Assembly (NCBI RefSeq): GCF_051175565.1
Contig: NZ_CP195105.1
Coordinates: forward strand, 2,108,001 to 2,172,000
Direction of reading: 5' to 3'
Length of the DNA: 64,000 nucleotides
Origin: Daejeonia sp002484105
Lineage (GTDB): Bacteria; Bacteroidota; Bacteroidia; Flavobacteriales; Weeksellaceae
Shown: positions 7,634 through 15,899 of the stretch, one piece after another
Layout: every line of letters begins with the position of its first letter
Position numbering within the stretch: position 1 is the first letter of the stretch
The notes under the pieces: model-generated
What the model was told of the DNA's origin: nothing
The model's input: only the letters and a program-made list of their open reading frames with translations
The model's database searches: none
Made by a program: the position numbers and the translations under genes

Positions 7634-7675
7634 TTAAAAAAAACAAATTTCAACAACCAAAAACAATCAATCCAG

Positions 7676-8968
7676 ATGCACCTGTATAAATATCCTGAAA
7701 AAGAATTGTGGAACGAAATTGTTCAGCGGCCTGTTTTTGACAGGGAAAATCTCCGGCAGACCATTGCTGAAGTATTCAGAAATGTTGAACAAAACGGCGA
7801 CGAAGCCCTTCGTTTTTATACCAAAAAGTTTGACGGTATCGAAATTTCGTCCTTTAAAGTAAGCAATGAAGAGATTGAAAACGCAAAAATCCTGGTTTCC
7901 GAAGAACTAAAAAACGCCATCAGCCAGGCCAAAAAAAACATTGAAATTTTTCATCATTCCCAAAAGGAAAAATCCGGGAAAATCACCACCACACCCGGTG
8001 TTGAATGCTGGCGTGAAAGCAGGGCTATAGAAAAAACAGGAATTTATATCCCAGGGGGTACAGCACCCTTGTTCTCCACAGTTCTTATGCTGGCTGTTCC
8101 CGCAAAAATTGCCGGCTGCCCCGAAATTATTCTCTGTACTCCTGCCGACCGAAACGGGGAGGTGAACCCTGCAGTATTGTATGCAGCAAATCTATGCGGT
8201 GTTACGGAAATATTCAAGATTGGAGGTGCCCAGGCTATTGCGGCAATGGCATTGGGAACATCATCCGTACCTGCTGTCTGCAAAATATTCGGACCAGGAA
8301 ACCAGTTTGTTACCGCTGCCAAAGAATATGCTACCGAAATCGGTGTCGCCATTGATATGCCTGCAGGGCCAAGTGAAGTGCTCGTTATTGCCGACCAGCA
8401 AGCTGTTCCCGAATTCTGTGCTGCCGATTTGCTGTCTCAGGCAGAACACGGTGCAGATTCTCAGGTGATTTTTATTTCTGATGACGAAAAGGTTTTCGAG
8501 GAAACCATCGCTCACCTGAAAGATCAGCTTACACGTCTTCCGCGCAAAGAATTTGCAGAAAAATCTGTGGCCTGCAGCCATTTTATTCTTCTCGAAAATC
8601 TTGATCAGGCTTTCCGGTTCAGCAACATGTATGCTCCCGAACATCTCATTCTTGCCATAGAAAATCCCGAAAAATGGACAGAAAAAGTCATCAATGCTGG
8701 TTCTGTTTTTCTCGGAAATTATTCCTGCGAAAGCGCGGGAGACTATGCCAGCGGAACCAATCATACGCTTCCGACCAATGGCTATGCAAGAAATTACAGT
8801 GGCGTTTCTCTGGACAGTTTTGTTCGCAAAATTACCTTTCAGCAGCTGACTGCCGAAGGCATCCGGAATCTTGGAAAAACCATTGAACTGATGGCAGAAG
8901 CGGAAGGCCTTTTTGCCCATAAAAATGCCGTAACACTCCGGCTGAAATCTCTGAACACCAATCCCTGA
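7676..8968 (+). CDS. hisD: Histidinol dehydrogenase (HisD)
   Basis: Catalyses the last two steps of histidine synthesis, oxidising L-histidinol to histidine with two NAD+, using a Zn2+ site. The 430-residue length is typical. Diagnostic stretches are present: EKTGIYIPGGTAPLFSTVLM, the NAD-related GGAQAIAAMALGT, GPGNQFVTAAK, DMPAGPSEVLVIAD, LLSQAEHGADSQ (with the Zn-ligand region) and the C-terminal APEHL and GDYASGTNHTLPT motifs. It lies 42 bases after hisG and 3 bases before hisC, so it is cotranscribed. Confidence 0.97.
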   Translation: MHLYKYPEKELWNEIVQRPVFDRENLRQTIAEVFRNVEQNGDEALRFYTKKFDGIEISSFKVSNEEIENAKILVSEELKNAISQAKKNIEIFHHSQKEKSGKITTTPGVECWRESRAIEKTGIYIPGGTAPLFSTVLMLAVPAKIAGCPEIILCTPADRNGEVNPAVLYAANLCGVTEIFKIGGAQAIAAMALGTSSVPAVCKIFGPGNQFVTAAKEYATEIGVAIDMPAGPSEVLVIADQQAVPEFCAADLLSQAEHGADSQVIFISDDEKVFEETIAHLKDQLTRLPRKEFAEKSVACSHFILLENLDQAFRFSNMYAPEHLILAIENPEKWTEKVINAGSVFLGNYSCESAGDYASGTNHTLPTNGYARNYSGVSLDSFVRKITFQQLTAEGIRNLGKTIELMAEAEGLFAHKNAVTLRLKSLNTNP

Positions 8969-8971
8969 ACT

Positions 8972-10000
8972 ATGAATATTGAAAAATTTGTACGACCCAA
9001 TATCCTTGCCATGACACCCTATACAAGTCTGCGGGATTATGCTGAATTCAGCAAACCAGTGCTGCTGGATGCCAACGAAAACCCTTATGGAATCTACAAC
9101 CGGTATCCGGATTCTACTCAAAAACGCCTGAAAGAAAAACTTTCGGAAATCAAGAATATTCCGGCAGACTGTATTGCTCTGGGCAACGGAAGTGACGAAC
9201 TCATAGACCTGCTGATCAAGATTTTCTGTATTCCCGGAAAAGATGCAGTAGCCGTTATCAACCCTTCTTTTGCGATGTACAGTTTTTATGCAGAAGTACA
9301 TGGAAGCCCGGTTATCAAACTTCAGCTGGATGAAGATTTTCAGCTGGCGAAAGAAGAATTCCTGAGCAAAACACAACATACAAATGCCAAAATCCTTTTT
9401 CTCTGTTCGCCCAATAATCCGACAGGAAACAGTCTTGAAAATATAGAATTCTTTATCGAAAATTTTGATGGAATCGTTGTAGTAGATGAAGCTTACACAG
9501 AATTTTCACCCAATATTTCGGCGATTGACTACCTGAACAGATACAACAATCTCGTCATTCTTCAGACACTTTCCAAAGCTTGGGGGCTTGCCGGTCTAAG
9601 GATCGGGATGGCCATTGCTTCGCCTTTTATCATTTCTTTGATTTCCAAAGTGAAATCACCCTATAACATCAGCAGTGTCAACATCCAAATGGCACTCATG
9701 CAACTGAACAGTTACGACGATTACCGGTTTAAACTCAATGAAATTCTCACAGAGAAATCCAGAATGCAAAAAAAACTTTCCGAACTGGAAACGGTGGTGA
9801 AAATCTATCCTTCGCAGGCTAATTTTTTCCTTGTCGAATTTGCTGAAGCCGGGAAAACCTATGAAAAACTGCTTGAAAAAAATATCCTGACCAGCAAACG
9901 TTTCCCTTCTATTCCGGGTTGCCTGAGAATCAACATCGGAACTTCTGAAGAAAATGATTTCCTGATCGAAACCCTTAAAAACCTGACAACAGAAATATGA
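8972..10000 (+). CDS. hisC: Histidinol-phosphate aminotransferase (HisC)
   Basis: PLP-dependent class I/II aminotransferase that converts imidazole acetol phosphate to histidinol phosphate with glutamate. 342 residues, within the family's range. Seen: DANENPYG near residue 31, the phosphate-binding GNGSDELID, CSPNNPTGN, VVDEAYTEF (PLP-ring Asp) and the Schiff-base lysine in TLSKAWGLAGLRIG. Its stop codon overlaps the hisB start in ATGA, so translation of hisC and hisB is probably coupled. Confidence 0.96.
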   Translation: MNIEKFVRPNILAMTPYTSLRDYAEFSKPVLLDANENPYGIYNRYPDSTQKRLKEKLSEIKNIPADCIALGNGSDELIDLLIKIFCIPGKDAVAVINPSFAMYSFYAEVHGSPVIKLQLDEDFQLAKEEFLSKTQHTNAKILFLCSPNNPTGNSLENIEFFIENFDGIVVVDEAYTEFSPNISAIDYLNRYNNLVILQTLSKAWGLAGLRIGMAIASPFIISLISKVKSPYNISSVNIQMALMQLNSYDDYRFKLNEILTEKSRMQKKLSELETVVKIYPSQANFFLVEFAEAGKTYEKLLEKNILTSKRFPSIPGCLRINIGTSEENDFLIETLKNLTTEI

Positions 10001-11091
10001 AAAAAGTACTCTTCATCGACCGTGACGGAACACTGATTGTAGAACCCAAAAGTGATTTTAAAATCGATTCACTGGACGATCTGGAATTTATCCCCGAAGT
10101 GATACAGAACCTTGCAAAGATAGTGCGTGAACTGGACTATGATCTTGTTATGGTAAGCAATCAGGATGGTTTGGGAACAAAAGATTTTCCATGGGAAGAC
10201 TTTAATCCGCCTCACGAAAAAATGTTGCTGACTTTACAAAATGAAGGCATTACCTTCAAAGATATCTATATAGACACCTCTTACGAATACGAAAACAGGC
10301 CAACGAGAAAACCCGGAACAGCAATGCTCGGCAAATATATTCACGGGGATTATGATCTTGCCCATTCTTATGTAATCGGAGACCGTAAAACCGATGTTCA
10401 GATGGCAGAAAATCTCGGTGCAAAATCAATTCTCATCAGTAATGAAACGTTTGCACCGGCAACTTTAACCACCACCTCATGGTCAGAAATCTACCAGTTT
10501 CTGAAAAGCCAGCCCAGGAAGGGCAGTATCCGCAGGACAACACGCGAAACCGATGTGGATGTTGAAATCAATCTTGACGGAAGCGGAAAGGCAGATATCT
10601 CTACGGGGCTTCATTTCTTTGACCACATGCTGGATCAGATTGCAAGACACGGAAATATGGATGTGAAAATCCATGTGAAAGGCGACCTTGAAGTAGATGA
10701 GCACCACACCATTGAAGATACGGGAATTGCACTTGGTGAAGCCGTTCTTAAAGCTCTCGGAAGTAAAAAGGGGATCGAACGCTACGGATTTCTGCTTCCG
10801 ATGGATGACTGTCTGGCTCAGGTTGCCATTGACTTTGGCGGACGTCCGTGGCTGGTGTGGGACGTAGTCTTCAAAAGAGACAAAGTGGGAGATGTACCTA
10901 CAGAAATGTTTCATCATTTCTTCAAATCATTCACAGATTCAGCAAAGTGCAATCTCAACATTAAAGCGGAAGGCGACAACGATCACCATAAGATAGAATC
11001 GGTATTCAAAGCGTTTGCAAAAGCCATAAAAATGGCCGTAAGCCAGACGGATGCACATTTCAACCTGCCTTCAACTAAAGGGGTCTTGTGA
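9997..11091 (+). CDS. hisB: Bifunctional histidinol-phosphatase / imidazoleglycerol-phosphate dehydratase (HisB)
   Basis: A fusion of two pathway enzymes in 364 residues. The N-terminal HAD phosphatase (about 1-165) has the DxD catalytic motif FIDRDGT (Asp8, Asp10) and GDRKTDVQMA, and removes phosphate from histidinol phosphate. The C-terminal IGP dehydratase (about 175-364) begins RKGSIRRTTRETDVDVEI and contains the metal-binding FFDHMLDQIARHG and DEHHTIED motifs; it dehydrates imidazoleglycerol phosphate. The same fusion occurs in Escherichia coli and is common in Bacteroidota. It overlaps hisC by four bases. Confidence 0.96.
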   Translation: MKKVLFIDRDGTLIVEPKSDFKIDSLDDLEFIPEVIQNLAKIVRELDYDLVMVSNQDGLGTKDFPWEDFNPPHEKMLLTLQNEGITFKDIYIDTSYEYENRPTRKPGTAMLGKYIHGDYDLAHSYVIGDRKTDVQMAENLGAKSILISNETFAPATLTTTSWSEIYQFLKSQPRKGSIRRTTRETDVDVEINLDGSGKADISTGLHFFDHMLDQIARHGNMDVKIHVKGDLEVDEHHTIEDTGIALGEAVLKALGSKKGIERYGFLLPMDDCLAQVAIDFGGRPWLVWDVVFKRDKVGDVPTEMFHHFFKSFTDSAKCNLNIKAEGDNDHHKIESVFKAFAKAIKMAVSQTDAHFNLPSTKGVL

Positions 11092-11148
11092 GAAAAAAGC
11101 CGGATACCGAAGATTTTACACAGCGCTCTTTTAATCAAAAAATAAAAA

Positions 11149-11733
11149 ATGATTGCCATTATAAAATACAATGCCGGAAATGTCGAATCGGTACAGAATG
11201 CACTGCTGCGTTTGGGCGCAACATCTGTAGTGACGGACCATCCAGAGCAGATATCAAAAGCTGATAAAGTGATTTTTCCCGGTGTGGGAGAAGCTTCTTC
11301 GGCGATGCGTTTTCTGAAAGAAAAAAGACTCGACCAGCTGATTCCTGATCTTCGGCAACCTGTGCTTGGCATCTGTCTGGGGCAGCAGCTTATGTGCCGC
11401 AATCTGGAAGAAGGCAACGTTGTGGGAATGAATATTTTCCCGGTGGATGTGAAGCGTTTTCCTGCGGAAGATATTGTACCACACATGGGATGGAACAGTT
11501 TGAAAAATTTTAGAAATCCTCTGTTTAAAGGGGTTTCTGAAGATGACAACGTCTATTTTGTACACAGCTATTACTGTGAAAATACGCCTTTTGCGGCGGC
11601 AGAGTGTGATTATATTCTCCCGTTTGCAGCAGCACTTCAGAAGGATAATTTCTTTGCTACGCAGTTTCATCCGGAAAAATCCGGAAAAACCGGTGCGGTC
11701 ATTCTGCAGAATTTTCTTGAGTTAAATGTCTAA
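11149..11733 (+). CDS. hisH: Imidazole glycerol phosphate synthase, glutaminase subunit (HisH)
   Basis: Class I glutamine amidotransferase (194 residues) that supplies ammonia to HisF. The nucleophile is Cys76 in GICLGQQLM, and the His/Glu pair of the triad is in the C-terminal TQFHPEKSG; it starts with the typical IIKYNAGNVESV. The gap after hisB is 57 bases and contains no evident terminator or promoter. HisH and HisF form a heterodimer; both are encoded here with hisA between them. Confidence 0.96.
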   Translation: MIAIIKYNAGNVESVQNALLRLGATSVVTDHPEQISKADKVIFPGVGEASSAMRFLKEKRLDQLIPDLRQPVLGICLGQQLMCRNLEEGNVVGMNIFPVDVKRFPAEDIVPHMGWNSLKNFRNPLFKGVSEDDNVYFVHSYYCENTPFAAAECDYILPFAAALQKDNFFATQFHPEKSGKTGAVILQNFLELNV

Positions 11734-11776
11734 AACCCGATATCCTGCACTATAAAAATCATAAAACAGAATTAAC

Positions 11777-12493
11777 ATGAGAATTATCCCCGCCATAGAC
11801 ATTATTGACGGAAAGTGCGTCCGCCTTTCAAAAGGAGATTACAGCACGAAAAAAATCTATCATGAAGATCCGCTCGAAGTAGCAAGAGCGTTTGAGGAAA
11901 ACGGTATTCAGTATTTGCATTTAGTAGATCTGGACGGCGCCAAAGCCAAAAATATTGTCAATCATAAAGTTCTCGAAAAAATTACATCCAACACCAGTCT
12001 GAAAGTTGATTTTGGTGGTGGTATCAAATCAAAAAATGATGTCCGGCTGGCTTTTGCCTCAGGAGCTTCACAGATCACACTCGGAAGCATCGCCGTCAAT
12101 AATCCCGAATTCTGCCTGTCCGTTCTGGAAGAATATGGTCCTGAAAAAGTAATCCTCGGTGCCGACTGCATGAACCGGAAAATAAGGACTTCAGGCTGGC
12201 TGGAGAACAGTGGCCTTGATGTTGTGGATTTTATTGCCGAGTACCGGAAGAAGGGAATCCTGAACGTAATCTGCACCGATATCTCCAAAGACGGAATGCT
12301 GGTAGGCCCGTCAACAGAACTGTATCAGGAAATTCTGGCATCAGCGGAAGTCAATTTGATTGCCAGCGGTGGGATTTCCGGTATCAACGATGTAAAAAAA
12401 ATGAAAGAAATCGGCTGCTTCGGCACCATTATCGGGAAAGCAATTTATGAAAACAGAATTTCGTTGGATGAATTATTAATGATTAATGGATAG
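11777..12493 (+). CDS. hisA: ProFAR isomerase, 1-(5-phosphoribosyl)-5-[(5-phosphoribosylamino)methylideneamino]imidazole-4-carboxamide isomerase (HisA)
   Basis: A (beta/alpha)8-barrel of 238 residues performing the Amadori isomerisation of ProFAR to PRFAR. The catalytic Asp lies in IPAIDIIDGKCVRL at the N-terminus and the second in CTDISKDGMLVGPS; the phosphate sites read VDFGGGI and ASGGI. It resembles HisF two genes on, as these two are ancient paralogues. The spacing to hisF is 17 bases. Confidence 0.96.
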   Translation: MRIIPAIDIIDGKCVRLSKGDYSTKKIYHEDPLEVARAFEENGIQYLHLVDLDGAKAKNIVNHKVLEKITSNTSLKVDFGGGIKSKNDVRLAFASGASQITLGSIAVNNPEFCLSVLEEYGPEKVILGADCMNRKIRTSGWLENSGLDVVDFIAEYRKKGILNVICTDISKDGMLVGPSTELYQEILASAEVNLIASGGISGINDVKKMKEIGCFGTIIGKAIYENRISLDELLMING

Positions 12494-12510
12494 CTATCAA
12501 TTTTTTAAAA

Positions 12511-13266
12511 ATGCTTAAAAAAAGAATTATTCCGTGTCTGGATATCAAAGACGGGCAAACGGTAAAGGGAATCAATTTTGTCAACCTCATATCTGCCGGC
12601 GATCCTGTAGAACTGGCGAAACGCTATGAAGAGGAAGGAGCCGACGAGCTGGTTTTTCTCGATATTACAGCGACGGTGGAAGAGCGTAAAACCTTTGTGA
12701 AACTTGTACGGAAAATAGCGCGCGAACTGAGCATTCCGTTTACCGTTGGGGGAGGTATTTCTTCTGTGGAAGATGTTCGCAAACTATTGAATGCCGGTGC
12801 CGACAAGATCAGCATCAATTCTTCTGCCGTACGCAATCCGCAGCTGATTAAAGATCTTTCGGATGAATTTGGCAGCCAGTGTATTGTGGTGGCCATTGAT
12901 ACACGATTTGTAGCCGGCAAAGATATTGTCCATGTAAAAGGCGGCCGAGAAGCTACTGAACTTGAAACGCTGTGGTGGGCTAAAGAAGCTGAAAAACTGG
13001 GGGCAGGAGAAATTCTCCTGACATCGATGGATGGTGATGGCACCAAAAATGGTTTTGATATCCGTATTACCCGAATGATTTCGGAGGCCGTTGATATTCC
13101 GGTGATTGCTTCCGGAGGCGCCGGGAGAAGTGAAGATTTTGAAGAGGTCTTTTCCCGTACCAAAGCTACGGCAGCACTTGCCGCCAGCATTTTCCATTTT
13201 GGCGAAGTGCCGATTCCTGCACTCAAAAATTATCTGAAACAAAAGAGGCAGCCAGTGCGGATATAA
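12511..13266 (+). CDS. hisF: Imidazole glycerol phosphate synthase, cyclase subunit (HisF)
   Basis: A (beta/alpha)8-barrel of 251 residues that uses ammonia from HisH to convert PRFAR into imidazole glycerol phosphate and AICAR. Start KKRIIPCLDIKDGQTVKG, with catalytic Asp in CLDIKDG and in SMDGDGTKNG; phosphate-binding TVGGGI and ASGGAG are visible. Length and motifs are normal for the family. Confidence 0.97.
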   Translation: MLKKRIIPCLDIKDGQTVKGINFVNLISAGDPVELAKRYEEEGADELVFLDITATVEERKTFVKLVRKIARELSIPFTVGGGISSVEDVRKLLNAGADKISINSSAVRNPQLIKDLSDEFGSQCIVVAIDTRFVAGKDIVHVKGGREATELETLWWAKEAEKLGAGEILLTSMDGDGTKNGFDIRITRMISEAVDIPVIASGGAGRSEDFEEVFSRTKATAALAASIFHFGEVPIPALKNYLKQKRQPVRI

Positions 13267-13295
13267 AACAAAAATTAACAGAAAAATTATCAACA

Positions 13296-13883
13296 ATGAA
13301 TATCGATTTTGAAAAAGGGAGTGGTCTGGTCCCTGCAATTATTCAGGACAACCGTACTTTACAAGTCCTGATGCTGGGCTATATGAACCGCGAGGCACTT
13401 GCCAAAACAGAACAGGAAGGCAAAGTAACATTCTTCAGCCGAACCAAAAACCGTCTTTGGACCAAAGGTGAAGAATCCGGAAATTTTTTATATGTACAGA
13501 ATATAGAGGCAGACTGCGACCAGGACACTTTATTAATTAAAGTAATACCGAAAAATGTGGTTTGCCATACGGGAAGTTTCAGTTGCTTTGAGGAAAAATC
13601 AGACAAAGGCTTTCTGTATGAACTTTATGAAACCATTTCGGAACGTATTGACAACAATGAGCCCGGTTCATATACCAACAAACTCTATCGAAGAGGCATC
13701 AACAAAGTTGCCCAGAAAGTTGGGGAAGAAGCTGTGGAAGTCGTCATAGAAGCCAAAGACAGCAATGATGATCTTTTCTTAAACGAAGGAGCCGATCTTC
13801 TCTATCACTTTCTCATTTTACTGAAAGCCAAAGGATTCCGTATGGAAGATGTCGAAGCTGTATTGCGCTCGAGGGCAAAATAG
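13296..13883 (+). CDS. hisIE: Bifunctional phosphoribosyl-AMP cyclohydrolase / phosphoribosyl-ATP pyrophosphatase (HisIE)
   Basis: A fusion in 195 residues carrying out steps two and three of the pathway. The HisI part (about 1-105) shows VLMLGYMNREAL, FFSRTKNRLWTKGEESGN and the Zn ligands in EADCDQDT and VCHTGSFSCF. The HisE part (about 108-195) has the helical NTP-pyrophosphohydrolase fold with VGEEAVEVVIEAK and GADLLYHFLILL. It is the last gene of the his operon. It converges with the M28 peptidase gene with only three bases between the stops, and I see no strong hairpin there. Confidence 0.96.
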   Translation: MNIDFEKGSGLVPAIIQDNRTLQVLMLGYMNREALAKTEQEGKVTFFSRTKNRLWTKGEESGNFLYVQNIEADCDQDTLLIKVIPKNVVCHTGSFSCFEEKSDKGFLYELYETISERIDNNEPGSYTNKLYRRGINKVAQKVGEEAVEVVIEAKDSNDDLFLNEGADLLYHFLILLKAKGFRMEDVEAVLRSRAK

Positions 13884-13886
13884 AAG

Positions 13887-15050
13887 CTACTTGATCTGAA
13901 TTTTTCTGGTTACCGTATTGTTTCCATATCTCAGGGTTGCCAGATATACTCCTGAAGGCAATCTGCTGATGTTGATCTCACGGCGGTTGTCTTCTTTAAG
14001 GATGATTTTTCCTGAAAAATCTGTAAGCTGAACGGTAAATTTTTCCGCTTTTGGATTTACAAAATCCACATAAAGAATATCTTTCGCAGGATTGGGATAA
14101 AAGGTAATCTGATGCTGGTCAATCCAAGTATCCACAGAAGATAGATTTTCTGAAGAAGCGACCGCAAAATGCTGTGCCGCACCCAAAGCTGCTTTTCCAA
14201 CATTATAAACATATAGGGTGTCAATATTGGCATATGTATCCTGCACGGTATGTTCATTATAGCTACGCTTATATTCGTAAAAGCCGGTGATTACTTCCCC
14301 ATTTTCCTGAAAAGGAACATAATCTGAAGCATAAGCTGGATCGAAAGCGGTTTTCAATGGAGAATAAAGCTCCGTACAAATTGCCAGCTGGCTGGTGATT
14401 TCTTCAGATGCGCTGTTGTTACCATTGGGACGGCTCTGGTCTTTGTCACAGTATATAGTACTGTTGTCATTGCCTGCTTTTCCGCCTACCTGGTCAATAT
14501 TGAATACAAGTTTTATGTCCATTTTGGGAGTCGTAGCATTTACCACATCTTCAACATAATGATAGCTGCCATAGAGTCCCTGTTCTTCCCCTGAAAAATT
14601 GATAAAACGGATAGAGTAGTCGGTAGGGACATCCTTAAGAATCCTTGCGAGTTCGAGGATAATGGCAACGCCGCTTCCATTGTCGCTCACTCCCGGTCCT
14701 ACTATAGAATCATAATGCCCGCAGATAATTACATAAGTATCAGGATATTTGGTGCCTGTTTTGGTGACGATAAGATTCTTCGAACTGGTACTTCCAAAGG
14801 AAAAAGGATCTTCCACAATCTGTTCTTCAGAATATCCAAAAGAAAGATATTTGGATTTTAGCCACGCACGCGCATTGTTATTGGCTGCAGATCCGGTTTT
14901 TTTTACTCCAAGAGCTTCAATTTCCTGAAGATATGTATTGATATTTTCCTGCGAAAGGAAGTTGACCCGTTCCTGATAGGCGGGAATGAAGGTTTGCGAA
15001 TAAAATGTGCCCCAAAAAAGAACTGCACAAAAAGTATATAATTTTATCAT
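13887..15050 (-). CDS. Secreted M28 family metallopeptidase with T9SS sorting domain
   Basis: A 387-residue exported zinc aminopeptidase-like protein. Signal peptide at residues 1-18 (cut after YSQ). M28 domain, about 25-300: metal ligands are probably His112 (GHYDS), Asp123 (VSDNGSGV), Glu155/156 (SGEEQGLYGS), Asp186 (FNIDQVGG) and a later His. The last about 75 residues form a type A T9SS C-terminal domain: FYPNPAKDILYVDF, LTDFSGKII, INISRLPSGVYLATL and a basic end, so the protein probably crosses the outer membrane via the type IX system. The start at 15050 places the signal peptide at the N-terminus; a longer reading frame upstream adds an implausible extension. Confidence 0.88.
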   Translation of the reverse strand: MIKLYTFCAVLFWGTFYSQTFIPAYQERVNFLSQENINTYLQEIEALGVKKTGSAANNNARAWLKSKYLSFGYSEEQIVEDPFSFGSTSSKNLIVTKTGTKYPDTYVIICGHYDSIVGPGVSDNGSGVAIILELARILKDVPTDYSIRFINFSGEEQGLYGSYHYVEDVVNATTPKMDIKLVFNIDQVGGKAGNDNSTIYCDKDQSRPNGNNSASEEITSQLAICTELYSPLKTAFDPAYASDYVPFQENGEVITGFYEYKRSYNEHTVQDTYANIDTLYVYNVGKAALGAAQHFAVASSENLSSVDTWIDQHQITFYPNPAKDILYVDFVNPKAEKFTVQLTDFSGKIILKEDNRREINISRLPSGVYLATLRYGNNTVTRKIQIK

Positions 15051-15090
15051 ATATGATTTTGCAATGGTGTATAAATGAACAAAAATAAAA

Positions 15091-15113
15091 AAATCCCGGG
15101 AATATCGGGATTT
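15091..15113 (-). terminator. Terminator downstream of rplT
   Basis: Inverted repeat AAATCCCG (15091-15098) with CGGGATTT (15106-15113). On the reverse strand it is followed by a T run (the A run at 15081-15093). It sits 28 bases beyond the rplT stop. Confidence 0.7.
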
Positions 15114-15140
15114 TCTTTCTATTGATAACAAAATTTTACA

Positions 15141-15485
15141 TTATTTTACTTGATCTACAACAGCTTTGAAAGCTTCAGGGTGGTTCATGGCAAGGTCTGC
15201 AAGAACTTTTCTGTTCAGCTCGATGTTGTTTTTCTTAAGAGCTCCCATAAACTGAGAGTAAGACATTCCGTACTCTCTGGCACCTGCGTTGATACGCGTA
15301 ATCCAGAGTGCTCTGAAATTTCTTTTCTTCTCTTTTCTGCCGCGGTATGCATACTGCATCGCTTTTTCTACGGCATTTTTAGCAACAGTCCATACGTTTT
15401 TTCTTCTTCCGTAGAAACCTTTTGCTTGTTTTAGTACTTTTTTTCTGCGCGCTCTTGACGCTACAGCGTTTACTGATCTAGGCAT
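15141..15485 (-). CDS. rplT: 50S ribosomal protein L20
   Basis: 114 residues, the normal length. It starts MPRSVNAVASRARRKKVLKQ and is strongly basic in the N-terminal half, with the conserved KGFYGRRKNVWTVAKNAVEKAMQYAYRGRK, then FRALWITRINAG and the globular C-terminus. L20 is an early assembly protein of the large ribosomal subunit and binds 23S rRNA. It follows rpmI after 125 bases, in the same transcript probably, and is followed by a terminator. Confidence 0.98.
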   Translation of the reverse strand: MPRSVNAVASRARRKKVLKQAKGFYGRRKNVWTVAKNAVEKAMQYAYRGRKEKKRNFRALWITRINAGAREYGMSYSQFMGALKKNNIELNRKVLADLAMNHPEAFKAVVDQVK

Positions 15486-15556
15486 AATTTGTCTGTTTTT
15501 TTGAATTCAGCGCTGCTTGTTTCATCAGACTTTTGGGCTGTAATTCAGGGTTAAAC

Positions 15557-15580
15557 TTTTTTGATGAATTTTTTGATGAA
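15557..15580. repeat. Two tandem copies of a 12-bp unit between rpmI and rplT
   Basis: TTTTTTGATGAA occurs twice in exact tandem (15557-15568 and 15569-15580), in the 125-base gap between rpmI and rplT. Purpose unknown; it may be a chance slip duplication or part of an mRNA regulatory leader. Confidence 0.8.
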
Positions 15581-15610
15581 TTCTTATAAACCGAAATAGA
15601 TTTATAAAAA

Positions 15611-15808
15611 CTACTTGATCGCTAACTGTTTCAGAACACTTTTTGTATCCACAGCAGAAACATAGGAAGTCTGTGTAAGATTTCTTTTTTGTTTTGTTTC
15701 TTTCTTGGTTAAGATGTGGCTTTTGAAAGCATTCTTTCTTTTGATCTTTCCGGTACCGGTCAGAGCAAAACGTTTTTTAGCTCCTGATTTAGTTTTTAAT
15801 TTTGGCAT
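15611..15808 (-). CDS. rpmI: 50S ribosomal protein L35
   Basis: A 65-residue basic protein starting MPKLKTKSGAKKRFALTGTG, the L35 signature, with the following KIKRKNAFKSHILTKKETKQKRNL. The ATG at 15808 matches the family; a longer frame upstream is not conserved. It has its own -7 box at 15848-15855, and rplT follows. infC, often next to rpmI, is not the upstream gene here. Confidence 0.97.
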   Translation of the reverse strand: MPKLKTKSGAKKRFALTGTGKIKRKNAFKSHILTKKETKQKRNLTQTSYVSAVDTKSVLKQLAIK

Positions 15809-15847
15809 TTGTTCTGCTTTTTTATTTGTTATCAATATTCAAGGATG

Positions 15848-15855
15848 CAAAGGTA
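15848..15855 (-). promoter_or_regulatory. Putative -7 box of rpmI-rplT
   Basis: The reverse strand reads TACCTTTG (TAnnTTTG), 40 bases before the rpmI ATG. No clear -33 TTG is seen at 17-23 bases upstream. Confidence 0.45.
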
Positions 15856-15899
15856 CAAAATTTTTGCAGAGTATATGATTTTTAAGACAAATTTATATT

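Noticed and set aside
8261..9379. 372-residue reverse-strand frame across hisD and hisC
   Set aside because: A shadow of two certain genes, with improbable composition and no plausible start signal.
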